A stretch of DNA of 59,401 bases from Stentor coeruleus (Eukaryota; Ciliophora; Heterotrichea; Heterotrichida; Stentoridae): the NCBI GenBank assembly GCA_001970955.1, contig MPUH01000377.1, positions 1-59,401 on the forward strand, in the 5' to 3' direction. Made by a program: the position numbers and the translations under genes. The stretch's first letter is position 1, and every line of letters starts with the position of its first letter. The notes beneath the pieces were generated by a model. It was not told where the DNA came from. It was given only the letters and a program-made list of their open reading frames with translations, and searched no databases. Shown here piece after piece: positions 49,612-59,401 of the stretch.

Positions 49612-52600
49612 CTACAACTTCGGCATTTCAGGGAACTCACTAAGCAATGCTCTTCTAAGTTCATCGTGAGCACTAACAATCTTAACAATTGAAGTCTTTC
49701 TAAAATTCCCAATATGCTCTAGTAACTCTTGAACCTTAGTTTCATCATTAGCATACTTTTCTCCTAACATATAAGCTCTATCATTACCTACTCTTTCAAG
49801 TACTCCGATTTTCTCATAAGTATTTAAAGCATTTTTAATATTCTCTTGAGAACAAGACTCATAATAACTCATATTTCTTTCTTCATACATATTATCAGAA
49901 AACCATTGAATACTTTGTATGAGTTTTTCTTGTTTTAAAGCTTGTTTATGTCTTAATGCTGAACAGAAGGTTAATGAACACCAATATGTGTCTATAAGTG
50001 GCCATATAAGTGAACATAAAAGTGATATAGCTAATTCACCTGTTCTTTTAATTTTGAGTTTCTGATCAGTTTCTTCTAAAAATCCTCTTTTTTTCATAAA
50101 TTCCATTGTTTTGTTTATATTTTCTATATTTGAGATAGGATCTCTTAGGACAAATTCTGATTCAAGAAGCTTGCAAAGGAACATGATTTCTTCTATAGCT
50201 CGGACTTTTGGAATCCCTTCACCCCATGCCATTTTCTCACCAAAACTAAATAAAGTGCATGCAGCTAAAGCTTCTAAAGCGAAAATATGATGTATAGAAT
50301 TTCGATAATAAGATAAAAGGAGGATGTTTTTATAGTCTGTGTGTAAAGATACACTTGGTTCGAACATATCTTTTTTATGGGTTAAAGTTTGACGAAGATG
50401 ACCTATTGCATTACGTACTGCGATTTGAGCACTACCACTATCTAATCCACCTATTCTGAAACCTCGGAATTTTATTTCATCACGAAGCCATTCGACTTTT
50501 GATATTAATTCATCTTCATTGACACCACGACGATGCATTAGGAGGATACTTGCAACCAGAGCAGTAGGCATTATTGCTGAACCTTCTTGAAGACGATATA
50601 CTATTTCATATCCAATTTTTCTGTTGACTACATTTCTATCATCAATACTTTTCGGTACAGTTCCACTACAAAACTCCTTGGTCGAAACCGGGTCGCCAAT
50701 AAAAAAATAAATCTTGCCGAAATTCATACTCAATATTTTCCCAGCCTTAATAATTCTTGACAATGACTCCTTAACTTTCTGTTCCCCTAAAAGCTCTAAA
50801 GGAAAAGTTTCCCCTTCAAGAACCCTTTCATAATTAATAGTCACAGGGACAAAAGATACATCAGGAACATGCGCTTCATAAAAAGTATTGGTACACATCC
50901 CAAGAAGGCCTAATTTCGGATGCAAAATCTTCCCAGATCTACTCCTAGTCCCTTCAATAAAAAACTCCAAAAACTGATTATCTTTAACAAGCTGTTGTAT
51001 ATACTCATTTAATATAGCCTGATACAAAGCATCATTAGCAATTTTCCTCTTAATAAAAAAAGCTCCAGTCACTCTAAGTAAATGATTCACTAAAAAAATC
51101 CTCAAAAAGTCCTCCCCTGCTGCTATATAAGGTACTTTAACATTATAGCTAAAAAACACATAAGAGACAATAAGGAAATCAATATAACTTCTATGTGTTG
51201 GGACAATAATCAAAGACCCTTCTTGAGTTTCGATGCTTTTTTTAAGTTTTTCTAAAGATTTCACATCAACCACAATTTTTTCATAAATCANTGAGTTTCG
51301 ATGCTTTTTTTAAGTTTTTCTAAAGATTTCACATCAACCACAATTTTTTCATAAATCAGCCTCCAGATTTTCCTTAACCCCCAACCTAATAGCCTAACCA
51401 TAGGCATTTGTAAGTCGCATAGCATACCATTTATATACTCTTGTGCTCTACTTGTTTGTTCTTTAAAAGCTTGTTTTGGGTTTTTTTGATTAGCTGAAAG
51501 GTCGCTTATAACTTTTTGCACTTTTGTTGCGTTAAGGATTATAGACCTCATTTCTCTTATACCTCTAACTTTAATTGAAGATCCACTATTATATGCCCAA
51601 ATGATATCTGAAAAATAACTAGTATTTCTATATTCCCAATTTATATCAAGACTTGTTGCATCAACTGGGTTTATTATGTTTTCTTTTAACACATATTTTC
51701 TAAGGCCAAATGCATAATTCGTTAAGTAGATACGCCAGTCCATAGATGATATATCAAGTTCAAATTTCATCAGTTCGTCATGATTGAGTTCTTTTGACAT
51801 TCCCATGATGTTTTGTGAACCGAATATCCATTCAAAGCAAGTAAAGTGAGCGAAAGATTTTGTTATGAGCATTTCTCTATCCATTAGTTTCTTATACCTC
51901 ATAGCATTTTTCACATTATTCGGTGTGGCTATAGCTTTTGCAATCCCAGTTAATGCCATAGAAGGTACAGTTCTCCTAAAAAACCTATAAGTATTAAAAA
52001 ATGTTTGGTTATTCGTCATGATAAAACTACATTTCGCAATTGCTTTTTCTGGGGGAAATTTACTCCAATATGCAGTTATAACATCAATACAAGTTTTCCA
52101 TCTAACAGGATTTCTAGCACTTGACCCAACATGAACAACATTAGGGGTAAAAGGTTTACAAAATAAAGCACCAGCAACAATAACAGCATTAGATACTATA
52201 TCAACAGGGACTTGGTCGCCAATGTTATTTTTGTTACCAATAGCAATTTTTAATAACCCTAGACCTCCAGATAAATAAAATGCTCCAGCTGCTGAAATAC
52301 TATCGACCCAGCCTGGGAAAGGTTCTTTCCAAGATCCTCCAATAATTGTAGGTCTTACAATACACATAGGGATATTCCCGATTTCATTATTAAGTATTTG
52401 TTCGGTAAGACTTTTAGTAAAAGTGTATGTATTAGGATATTTACCTAATATCCCTGTTGTCCTTCTTTCAATATCATCAATTGGTATAGAAAGCAATTCT
52501 GCAAGCAAAGCTCTTGGGTCTCTAGTTATCGGGTATATTTTTTCTTCAATCCACCCTTCTTTATCACAATTAACATATGCAGTAGAAATCTGTACAAATG

Positions 52601-53048
52601 ATTTTATATGCTTACATGCTTTTGCAAGCTTTAAAACCCTTAAAGTCCCCATTGTGTTAATCTGCATAGCTTGATCAAGTCTTTGATTAAAATCTACAGA
52701 AGCTGCTGAATTCAAGATTATGTCAACATTATTAATAAGCTCATGTTTATCTTCTTCACTTAACCCAAGGTTTCTTTTTAATAAATCTCCACCTATCGGG
52801 ATAACTTTTTCTTTTACCCACCCATCAAAATCTATCCCACTAGATCTGAGTCTATCAAAACAAGGCGACCCAATGATTTCTTTTTGGAAACGTTCTTGAA
52901 CGCTACTGCCTTTTTTTGTTCGAACAAAGGTGTAGATTCTTTGTACCTGCGGCAATGCGAATAGGATTTTTTCTAAAATCACCTTGCCTACAAAACCTGT
53001 GCAGCCTGTGATAAGAACACATTTACCCTCATAGAAAGAATCAACCAT
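49612..53048 (-). CDS. Fatty acyl-CoA reductase / acyltransferase fusion (FARAT type)
   Basis: Two frames are separated by an N at 51291 between identical 67-nt copies. Removing one copy and the N gives a single frame of 1122 residues, exactly in phase. Residues 1-~540 are an alcohol-forming fatty acyl-CoA reductase: Rossmann motif TGCTGFVG (14-21), YTFTK with Tyr208 and Lys212, and the FAR C-terminal region. Residues ~565-1122 are a GPAT/DHAPAT-type acyltransferase: HRSYID (His596, Asp601), FIEGTRSRSGK, FVPVTINYERVLEG. The same fusion (FARAT) is known from Tetrahymena, where it makes both fatty alcohol and acyl-DHAP, the two precursors of ether lipids. Location is likely peroxisomal by function; I see no clear targeting signal at the end (PEMPKL, not SKL). 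Stop TAG. Confidence 0.94.
51224..51358. repeat. Assembly N at 51291 with duplicated flanks
   Basis: Identical 67-nt copies at 51224-51290 and 51292-51358. They split the reductase/acyltransferase fusion into two false genes; collapsing them gives one frame. Confidence 0.94.
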
Positions 53049-53826
53049 CCGCCTTGTATTATTATTAAATCAGATTTTATCTTATTATGAAAGAATAGTT
53101 TTTTAGTTTTAGGATTAGAATTTTAGGTTTAGGGTATGGTTTTTGTTGGGGTTAGGATTGAAAGGATAGTTTTTTGTGGCATGAGGAAGTTGTGGAAAAA
53201 AATGTGTTCTGAGAGATTTTTACTGGTGAGTTTTTTGGTTTTAGGGAAAATTTTAGGTGTGAAATTTTTTTTGGAAAAAAAATGATGCTTTTATTGATGA
53301 TGAGGAGAGACTAAGAAGTTAATTTTTTATTGATTTCATTGGGTTATGGTTGTGTTGTGTAATTTTAGTTTTTAAATATCGGCTTTAGGGGTATTATTTT
53401 AGATTAAAAACCAATTATTTCGAGATTGCATTGGACAACTTTCAATCATTTTACATCTGGGCCTAATGCACTAAATAGCGAATTAAATATAGTTTATTTA
53501 TTGTAATTATAAAACCAAAAAAAATTCAATTTAAATATTATAATAATCACTTAAAACACTGTATATCTTTTTCCAAATTAGCCCATAACCTTTATTTCTA
53601 TTTTATTAAAACCCACATCTAACAATTACCATCCTATCCTCAACCAAAAATTTTTCCCCACATTTTCTCTACTTTTATTTCAAAAATCTTCATCATCAAA
53701 ACAAAAATTCAATTTCCTACCTTTTCAACTATCCTAAAGCAACTCCTTCACCATAAAATTTCTCATTCCTAAAACCCACCTTATATTTCCACACCTTCCA
53801 AAAAAAATCCTATAACAATTCTAATA
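53049..53826. other. Divergent intergenic region with opposite skews
   Basis: No gene. 53101-53220 has about 37 G and 2 C on plus; from 53400 the plus strand is C/A-rich and very G-poor. Each half is therefore G-poor on the coding strand of the gene it leads into. Confidence 0.7.
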
Positions 53827-54096
53827 ATGGAAGAACTTCAAGGCCAATTAGAATCATTAACCATCTCAAAAGACCCTGAAGTTCAATGGTTACATCAATC
53901 AGTACTAGGGAAAAACTTGAAACTTATATTGAATGACACAAGAGAAATAACTGGGAGACTTCAATGTGTTGATCACTTAGCGAATATAGTCTTACTTAAT
54001 GCATCTGAGCTTTTTCCGTCAATAAATATTACCCGGACTTTAGGTAATATAATAGTGCCGATTAAAGGTGTGAATAAAATCCTCTTACAAGCTTAG
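53827..54096 (+). CDS. Lsm-fold protein, NAA38/LSMD1-like
   Basis: An 89-residue protein with one Sm/Lsm fold: LHQSVLGKNLKLILNDTREI then TGRLQCVDHLANIVLLNASE (Sm1) and LGNIIVPIKGVNKILL (Sm2). The G-R-L-x-C-x-D-x-x-x-N-I-V-L pattern and the LGxIIVP second motif match LSMD1/NAA38, the auxiliary subunit of the NatC N-terminal acetyltransferase, better than the LSM1-8 ring proteins. An LSM8-like role is the alternative. ATG at 53827, stop TAG, followed 219 bp later by DOP1 on the same strand. Confidence 0.82.
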   Translation: MEELQGQLESLTISKDPEVQWLHQSVLGKNLKLILNDTREITGRLQCVDHLANIVLLNASELFPSINITRTLGNIIVPIKGVNKILLQA

Positions 54097-54184
54097 TTGG
54101 ATAATTATTAATCGAAATCTAGTCAAATGATTAGTTTATATACAAATCTTTACTTATAAATCCCTTTTATTATCATATCGAGTT

Positions 54185-54203
54185 ACAGGGACGAAGTCCC
54201 TGT
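54185..54203. repeat. Short perfect hairpin
   Basis: acagggac, loop gaa, gtccctgt: an 8-bp perfect stem, much more GC-rich than its surroundings, between NAA38-like and DOP1. It may be part of a transcript end or of the DOP1 5' UTR; role unknown. Confidence 0.6.
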
Positions 54204-54315
54204 CTTTCCTTTTAAAGAGTTGATAATATATAATTGGTTTTTTATATATAAGACTAGAGTTTATATAAAATAATATCCTGTTAAATCAGGACTAAATAGA
54301 CCATATAATCTAACA

Positions 54316-57300
54316 ATGGAGAAAGAGCTAAAAAGTCTCCTTGCTTCTTTCGAAAAATCCAAAGAGTGGGAGTGGAGTGACTTGATAAACTGGTTAAATA
54401 AAGTTAAAGTCCTTGTTGATGGATTTACAAGCCAGCAGCCTACAGATAGAAATACTACAACCCAGCAATTCCCTGAGAAAATCACATTAGAAAAGCGTCT
54501 ATGGCAATGTTTAAACCCAACTCTGCCTCAAGGTCTTCATGCAATAACCTTAAAAATCTATGAATCAATATTATCCAAAAACTGGCTTACACCTGAAGAC
54601 TATGTTCTTTTCCTCACAGGCATCCTCCCATTTTTTCAATACGCAAGTGCAGAAAATCGCTGTCATATAATCCAAATCCTCAAAACAACCTATGAAGAAA
54701 GAATTGTTTCACTCAGACTAACAATGCCTGGAGTCATAATAGCATTACTTCCTGGTCTTGATCAAGAGTCTAACATTGAAGTCGGAAGAAAAACAACTGA
54801 CCTTCTTGATGATTTCGCTCTAAAAGGTAGCCAAGATAACTTATTCTACTCAGTCTGGCAAGCTATGTTAACAACCCCTAGAGTAAGAATTGGTGCTTTA
54901 ACTTACTTAAACAAACGTATACCAAAACCTGATGAAGATTATATAGACAATATTCTTCCAAATAAAGTTTTAGTAGTCAATGCTCTTATAGCATCATTAT
55001 CAGATCATGAAATTTTAGTCCGTAGATCAACAATGGATTTAATAATAGCGCATTTCCCAGTGAATATTACTGAAGATATTATCACAACTAAAGAAAAAAT
55101 CATGCTTATAGAAAGCGTATTAAGACTTTTTGTAAAAGAAGACAATTATATATATAGAAGGATATGGCAATGGTTGTTTATGGGAGAGAATCAGATGGAT
55201 AATGAAGACCATTTATCATATGTTTCTGAGTTGATAATTGAAGCTATGAAAAGGATTTTTAGTAGTGATAATGATAAAAGCTCTGATCCAATAGAGATAC
55301 TTGAACAACTTCTAAGTGAAAAAAGTTTAGCAGAAAATTTAATGCGTGAAATCATAGTCCCAATGCTGATTTATGCTGAGAAATTCAAAGATGATAAAGA
55401 ACCTTTAGTCATAACAAAATGTAGCGCCTTATTAAAAAGTGAAAACTGCATTTTCCATAATAGTATTATATGGGAATCATTGAATATTTTCTTTGAAGAA
55501 AATTTATATGGAGACCTTATCCAGCCTATTAAAGTTGCCAAGTTTTACTTTACGTCCTTCGCTTCTTTTACTTCGAGTATAGAAAGCATTCAACCTTTAC
55601 TTAAAAACATCTTAGAAAGTATGCATAGTTTAAACCAACAACAACTTTCTGCAGCTTTAGAATTAGCACATCTTATGGTCACACATATAGAAAATGTAGA
55701 AGAAATCGATATTTCTGAAGCTGTACGGAACTATAAGGTTTTCTATGTTTCTTTAAGTTCAGAAGAGAATTTCCAACTGAAGGATTTCGAAGCAGCTTCA
55801 AAACTCATAGTAAAGNATATTTCTGAAGCTGTACGGAACTATAAGGTTTTCTATGTTTCTTTAAGTTCAGAAGAGAATTTTCAACTGAAGGATTTCGAAG
55901 CAGCTTCAAAACTCATAGTAAAACTTGAAGAGTTCTCAGGAGAAAATTATGATTACGAATGGCTTGAGCATTTAACAGACTTTAAGTCTAATCCATTAAA
56001 ATCTCGTCAGTTAGATGGGATGGACACTAAAAACTCTGATTTCGATATAGTTAAAATCAAAATTGAATGTTTGTTAGCTTTGCTTAGTGGGAACCCGTTT
56101 AATGTTAAAGAGGAAATTGAAAGGAAACATACAAAAATTGATATTATTGATCAGCTTTGGGATGCTTTATGGTTTATAAGACAAAAAGAAGTTGTTGTTG
56201 AGTTGCTGATTCAAGCTGAAAAAGTTGATCACGATAATTTTATTTCGTCAATAGAAAGTAAACTTCAATGTCAAGAAGAAGAAGATATTGAGTTGTGTTT
56301 GTTGAATATAAACCTTTTTATAGTTTTTTGGAAAATAGCAAGTGAAAAGTCTTTAGATGAACTTCAGAGGATTTTTGGTAAAGGTGAGGTTATAAGTTTA
56401 CTTATTCAGCATTTAGACCATAATTTCCCTGAAATCAGTCATAAAGCAGGACAATGGCTTATTGAGACTTTACCTGATTTATCATGTATCCTCACACCGA
56501 TTTTTATTGATATCATACAAAATATCAGTTCTTTTAATGAGAAGTCAGGTAGTGGGGTTAATAAAGGACTTGGGGCATTAAGACTTGTAGTTAAACATGG
56601 TGGGGATATGATAATAAAAAGAGCTTATGATGTACAAGTCCCCCAAGAACTTAATGTAAAATTTGAAATCACTAGTGAACAAGAACACCCAGACACTTTA
56701 AAACTATGGGAAGAAAAAACATGTCCATCATTTCTTCAATTAATGGTTAAAGTAAGCCTTTTAGTCCTTGTTGACAAAGACTCTTATAACGAATATCAAG
56801 AAAGTGATAAAGAAAAAAACTCTTTAAGCAACATTAGAGCAATAGACAACACAAACAACCATTTCAGCAACCCAAAAGTTAGAGAAAAGCTCAGAGTAAA
56901 AGTTTCAGCTTGTGAGTTTCTTATAATGATCTTAAGACAAAAACATGGTCGACTTGCTTTTCTTGCAGTAGAAACAATACTAAATTGCTTAGAAAAATCC
57001 TTTGGCGCTAAAGCACTAGCTGAAGAAGTCCTTCATTTAAAGCTCTTAAATATCCTCAGCATAATTTTCTTCAATTGCGATATAGCCACAGAGGTCGAAA
57101 AATGCAAAGATCTCCTAGAATCCGAAATTTTCGGAAGAGTTTATCTAGAAGGTCTTGAAAGTAGAGACAATTATATAAAATCTCAATGGATCAATTTCAT
57201 AAGCGACTCTTTTCCTATGATTCTCTCAACAGTTTCCCATGAAAAAATTAAGTATTATATACTAGAACTCATTGATGAATATTGTCACCAATTAAGTAAA

Positions 57301-59202
57301 AGTGAAGATAAAACCCCATTAATCAGAGGACTTAAAGCTATACTTCATAGAGCATTAGAAAGGAAAATCTCAGAAGATATCGACAAATGCATAAAAGACA
57401 AATTCAAAGTTGTTATTGAAAATCTTATAAATTGTAGTAAACCTTTCAAAACTAATATAGAAATTAGCACTTTGGGTACTAAAACTTTTATTTATAGTGC
57501 TAATACTAAAGCTACTAGTAATGAAGAAATTGTTTGTGTTATGAAACCAATTATAGATAAAGATAGGATTAGTGTGGTACAAGCGTTTTTGCAAGTGTGG
57601 ATTGATATAAGCAAAGATCAAAACCCAAGAGCGGAGACTAATGAAAAGCTTATAAAACTTATTGGTTTGATAGTATCTTTAGACACTGATGCTATAGCTT
57701 TATTTACAGGGTTAAAATACGCAGCTTATCAGATTCATAGTAGCAAGCAACCTGATAAAAGCGATGCTTGTCGTTTAGCACATTTTATTTACACCCTTTC
57801 ATGTTTTATCCCTGTTGAAAAGTTTGAAAGCGAGTTCAATTTCTGGGACTTCTTCGTGGACTTTTGTAAGGAATTCGAGAAAATCGAAGAGCCTATTATC
57901 GTGATTTGGATAAACGAAATAATCAACCTGTTATTAAAAAGACTTATAAATGAAAATAAAGATAAAAGTGCATATAAAAACCTTTATGAATATGTGCAGA
58001 AAATTATTAAAAATGTGACAAAATACTGCCTTGATTCAAAAGATATAAAAAAACTCGAATACCCTCATCCACCATCATTAAACGAGTTTAGTATGAGTTT
58101 TACTATAAGCAGTGGAGCTTTAGTATCATTAAAATCCACATTATATTCAACAGTGACAACTTTATGGCGAAAAGAAACACAAGAAAAACTTATACTCCAA
58201 TTCCAATCAGCAACAAGTCAATTAGTTCAAGCATTGACAAATACTCAATCAAATACTGAACTTGATATCCAACTTATGTCTGAACTTTTAGCAGCCCTTT
58301 TTAGTTCAGGTAAATCTTTATTAGCTAAAATCTATCGTAAGGAAATCATGGAATTTTTCACTTCTGATTACTTTTTCCCATCTATGAACGAAAATATTTT
58401 ATGTTTAGAATCTTGGAATCAAATTATTCATTGTATTTCTAATGCTTGTTATGGTGATAGATATTCTCTTATAACTGAACTTATTAATAAAATGTATACA
58501 GGGGTTTTTACTCGTGGTACAAGTAATACTTTAAGGCTAAGAAGTCTTAAATGCATATCTTTTGTTGTATACTCAGGGAATATTGATGAGTATCAAGGAT
58601 GTATACAAATGATATGTGAAAAACTTATTGAGTTTATCAAAATCGAAGATGAAGCTTTGAAAAAAGCTGTTTATCATTGCACTATTGTGTTATTAATGAG
58701 ATTATCTGGTGAAGCATTAAATGATTTGTGGCCTAGATTATGGCCACATTTACTTATGGATATATGGCAAATATTAAGTGAACCTGGGGATACTGAGGTT
58801 ATTGATAGTCCTTATATTGGCCCAATTTGCACTATGATTGATATACTTATTACAATGATGAATCAAGATTTTCAGTTGTTTAAATGGGTATTTTTTTATG
58901 ATAATATGAAGTGTTATATGATGTCTAAGAAAAGTGATGATAATGAAAAATTGTTCTCACCTTTCTTTGTATCGATTCAACAAGGAAAAACACTTGGGAT
59001 TAAAGAGGATCTTGAGTATAGTGATGATGCTTATAAGTTTAGAGAAAGGGTTTTGATTGTGGAAAATGCGGATTTGGATAGTAGTGATAATAAACTTTTG
59101 TTGAGAAAAATGGTCAGAGAGGTATTGAAGCTTAGTCAGTTTATATTGGTCCCAAAGATGGAGAGTATTAAAATTAGGGTTCAGGAGAATTTTTTTAAAT
59201 AA
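54316..59202 (+). CDS. DOP1: DOP1 (Dopey) homologue
   Basis: The frame has 1628 codons including 36 false ones from the N junction at 55816; the collapsed protein is 1592 residues. The N-terminal ~300 residues match the Dopey N-terminal domain: LLASFEKSKEWEWSDLINWL, LEKRLWQCLNPTLPQGLHAI, ALKIYESIL-like helix, then VLFLTGILPFFQYAS. The rest is an all-helical repeat array, ending with the C-terminal leucine-zipper-like region (LLLRKMVREVLKLSQF). DOP1 works with MON2 and the flippase Neo1 in traffic between Golgi and endosomes. Length is close to yeast Dop1. No stop breaks it, so any introns must be in-frame 15-nt ones; I did not find a convincing one. Stop TAA. Confidence 0.93.
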   Translation: MEKELKSLLASFEKSKEWEWSDLINWLNKVKVLVDGFTSQQPTDRNTTTQQFPEKITLEKRLWQCLNPTLPQGLHAITLKIYESILSKNWLTPEDYVLFLTGILPFFQYASAENRCHIIQILKTTYEERIVSLRLTMPGVIIALLPGLDQESNIEVGRKTTDLLDDFALKGSQDNLFYSVWQAMLTTPRVRIGALTYLNKRIPKPDEDYIDNILPNKVLVVNALIASLSDHEILVRRSTMDLIIAHFPVNITEDIITTKEKIMLIESVLRLFVKEDNYIYRRIWQWLFMGENQMDNEDHLSYVSELIIEAMKRIFSSDNDKSSDPIEILEQLLSEKSLAENLMREIIVPMLIYAEKFKDDKEPLVITKCSALLKSENCIFHNSIIWESLNIFFEENLYGDLIQPIKVAKFYFTSFASFTSSIESIQPLLKNILESMHSLNQQQLSAALELAHLMVTHIENVEEIDISEAVRNYKVFYVSLSSEENFQLKDFEAASKLIVKXISEAVRNYKVFYVSLSSEENFQLKDFEAASKLIVKLEEFSGENYDYEWLEHLTDFKSNPLKSRQLDGMDTKNSDFDIVKIKIECLLALLSGNPFNVKEEIERKHTKIDIIDQLWDALWFIRQKEVVVELLIQAEKVDHDNFISSIESKLQCQEEEDIELCLLNINLFIVFWKIASEKSLDELQRIFGKGEVISLLIQHLDHNFPEISHKAGQWLIETLPDLSCILTPIFIDIIQNISSFNEKSGSGVNKGLGALRLVVKHGGDMIIKRAYDVQVPQELNVKFEITSEQEHPDTLKLWEEKTCPSFLQLMVKVSLLVLVDKDSYNEYQESDKEKNSLSNIRAIDNTNNHFSNPKVREKLRVKVSACEFLIMILRQKHGRLAFLAVETILNCLEKSFGAKALAEEVLHLKLLNILSIIFFNCDIATEVEKCKDLLESEIFGRVYLEGLESRDNYIKSQWINFISDSFPMILSTVSHEKIKYYILELIDEYCHQLSKSEDKTPLIRGLKAILHRALERKISEDIDKCIKDKFKVVIENLINCSKPFKTNIEISTLGTKTFIYSANTKATSNEEIVCVMKPIIDKDRISVVQAFLQVWIDISKDQNPRAETNEKLIKLIGLIVSLDTDAIALFTGLKYAAYQIHSSKQPDKSDACRLAHFIYTLSCFIPVEKFESEFNFWDFFVDFCKEFEKIEEPIIVIWINEIINLLLKRLINENKDKSAYKNLYEYVQKIIKNVTKYCLDSKDIKKLEYPHPPSLNEFSMSFTISSGALVSLKSTLYSTVTTLWRKETQEKLILQFQSATSQLVQALTNTQSNTELDIQLMSELLAALFSSGKSLLAKIYRKEIMEFFTSDYFFPSMNENILCLESWNQIIHCISNACYGDRYSLITELINKMYTGVFTRGTSNTLRLRSLKCISFVVYSGNIDEYQGCIQMICEKLIEFIKIEDEALKKAVYHCTIVLLMRLSGEALNDLWPRLWPHLLMDIWQILSEPGDTEVIDSPYIGPICTMIDILITMMNQDFQLFKWVFFYDNMKCYMMSKKSDDNEKLFSPFFVSIQQGKTLGIKEDLEYSDDAYKFRERVLIVENADLDSSDNKLLLRKMVREVLKLSQFILVPKMESIKIRVQENFFK
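55709..55923. repeat. Assembly N at 55816 with duplicated flanks
   Basis: 107-nt copies at 55709-55815 and 55817-55923, nearly identical (gaatttccaa against gaattttcaa, and the last base). The 108 extra nt keep frame, so DOP1 shows a false internal repeat of 36 residues. Confidence 0.92.
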
Positions 59203-59401
59203 GTAGAAATATCAGGTAATTTGTTGATGGATTTTGGGTATTGGATGTGATAGGATTTTCTTAGTTTTGATGGTTTGCAGGTGTATTTTTGGTTGATGGG
59301 TTGAGGGAGTTTGGTTGAAAAATTAGATTATTGAATTCAAAAATCAACATATAATCTTAATCAATATATCTTATCTATTAATCCCAATACACCCTTCCAA
59401 A
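59203..59401. other. 3' flank of DOP1 and start of next flank
   Basis: 59221-59340 has about 37 G and 3 C on plus, the 3'-flank pattern. From 59341 the plus strand has no G at all, which suggests that the flank of the next gene has begun. Confidence 0.6.

Noticed and set aside
51288-51291. Two separate genes for acyltransferase and acyl-CoA reductase
   Set aside because: The break is exactly the N between duplicated 67-nt copies; the collapsed frame is continuous.
13101-53220. gggttagg-like motifs in G-rich flanks as telomere or telomere-addition sites
   Set aside because: They are scattered, short and not in tandem; the general G/T-rich skew explains them.
55709-55923. Internal protein repeat in DOP1
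   Set aside because: It is the N-linked duplication, nearly identical at DNA level, so an assembly effect rather than a protein repeat.

Overview
The window is gene-dense, AT-rich eukaryotic nuclear DNA and looks like ciliate macronuclear sequence. It has no prokaryotic operon features. Genes are closely packed on both strands, several convergent pairs are under 100 bp apart, and the only introns I can demonstrate are 15 or 16 nt long (nine proposed). All confident genes read with standard TAA/TAG stops and TGG for tryptophan. Minute 15-nt introns plus a standard-like code point to a heterotrich of the Stentor type; this assignment is inference. I found no tRNA, rRNA, CRISPR array, transposase or viral gene.

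Layout. 1-3.2 kb: tandem duplication of an F-box-like gene, first copy decayed. 3.7-5.4 kb (minus): ribosomal protein eL19, a SHAQKYF-class MYB protein and Rab11. 5.8-6.8 kb: relic of an STK32-like AGC kinase. 8.1-11.9 kb: a doubtful small ORF, a SWI/SNF ATPase and a centrin-like EF-hand protein. 13-17 kb (minus): a coiled-coil protein, an RRM/KH RNA-binding protein and an acylation-motif MORN/IQ protein. 18.2-21.1 kb (plus): a protein kinase fused to an RBR-like zinc region, then a LAMMER (CLK) kinase. 21.2-22.6 kb (minus): a C2HC zinc-finger protein and ARL3. 23.2-28.9 kb: a low-complexity protein, a Pumilio protein, a UBTD-like protein divergent from an Acl4-like TPR protein, and a small MGCC protein. 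30.1-42.2 kb: an unknown helical protein, a TPR-DUSP-MYND ubiquitin protease, a USP7-like protease and a GAPVD1-like RasGAP/VPS9 protein. 43-48.7 kb: a small Cys protein, a cyclic-nucleotide-binding K+ channel, a coiled-coil protein possibly of the outer-dynein-arm docking type, and a divergent importin alpha. 49.1-59.2 kb: a small membrane protein, a fatty acyl-CoA reductase/acyltransferase fusion for ether lipid synthesis, NAA38-like Lsm protein, and DOP1.

The genes are mostly housekeeping, trafficking, ubiquitin and ciliary functions with no sign of a shared pathway; this is an ordinary chromosomal neighbourhood. The most useful signals are structural: minute introns (one right after the ATG, one invisible because it keeps the frame open), a strong strand-polar base skew in gene flanks, complete absence of TGA among 29 confident stop codons, and eight single N characters each sitting between two copies of the same sequence, which are best read as failed contig overlaps that falsely break several genes.
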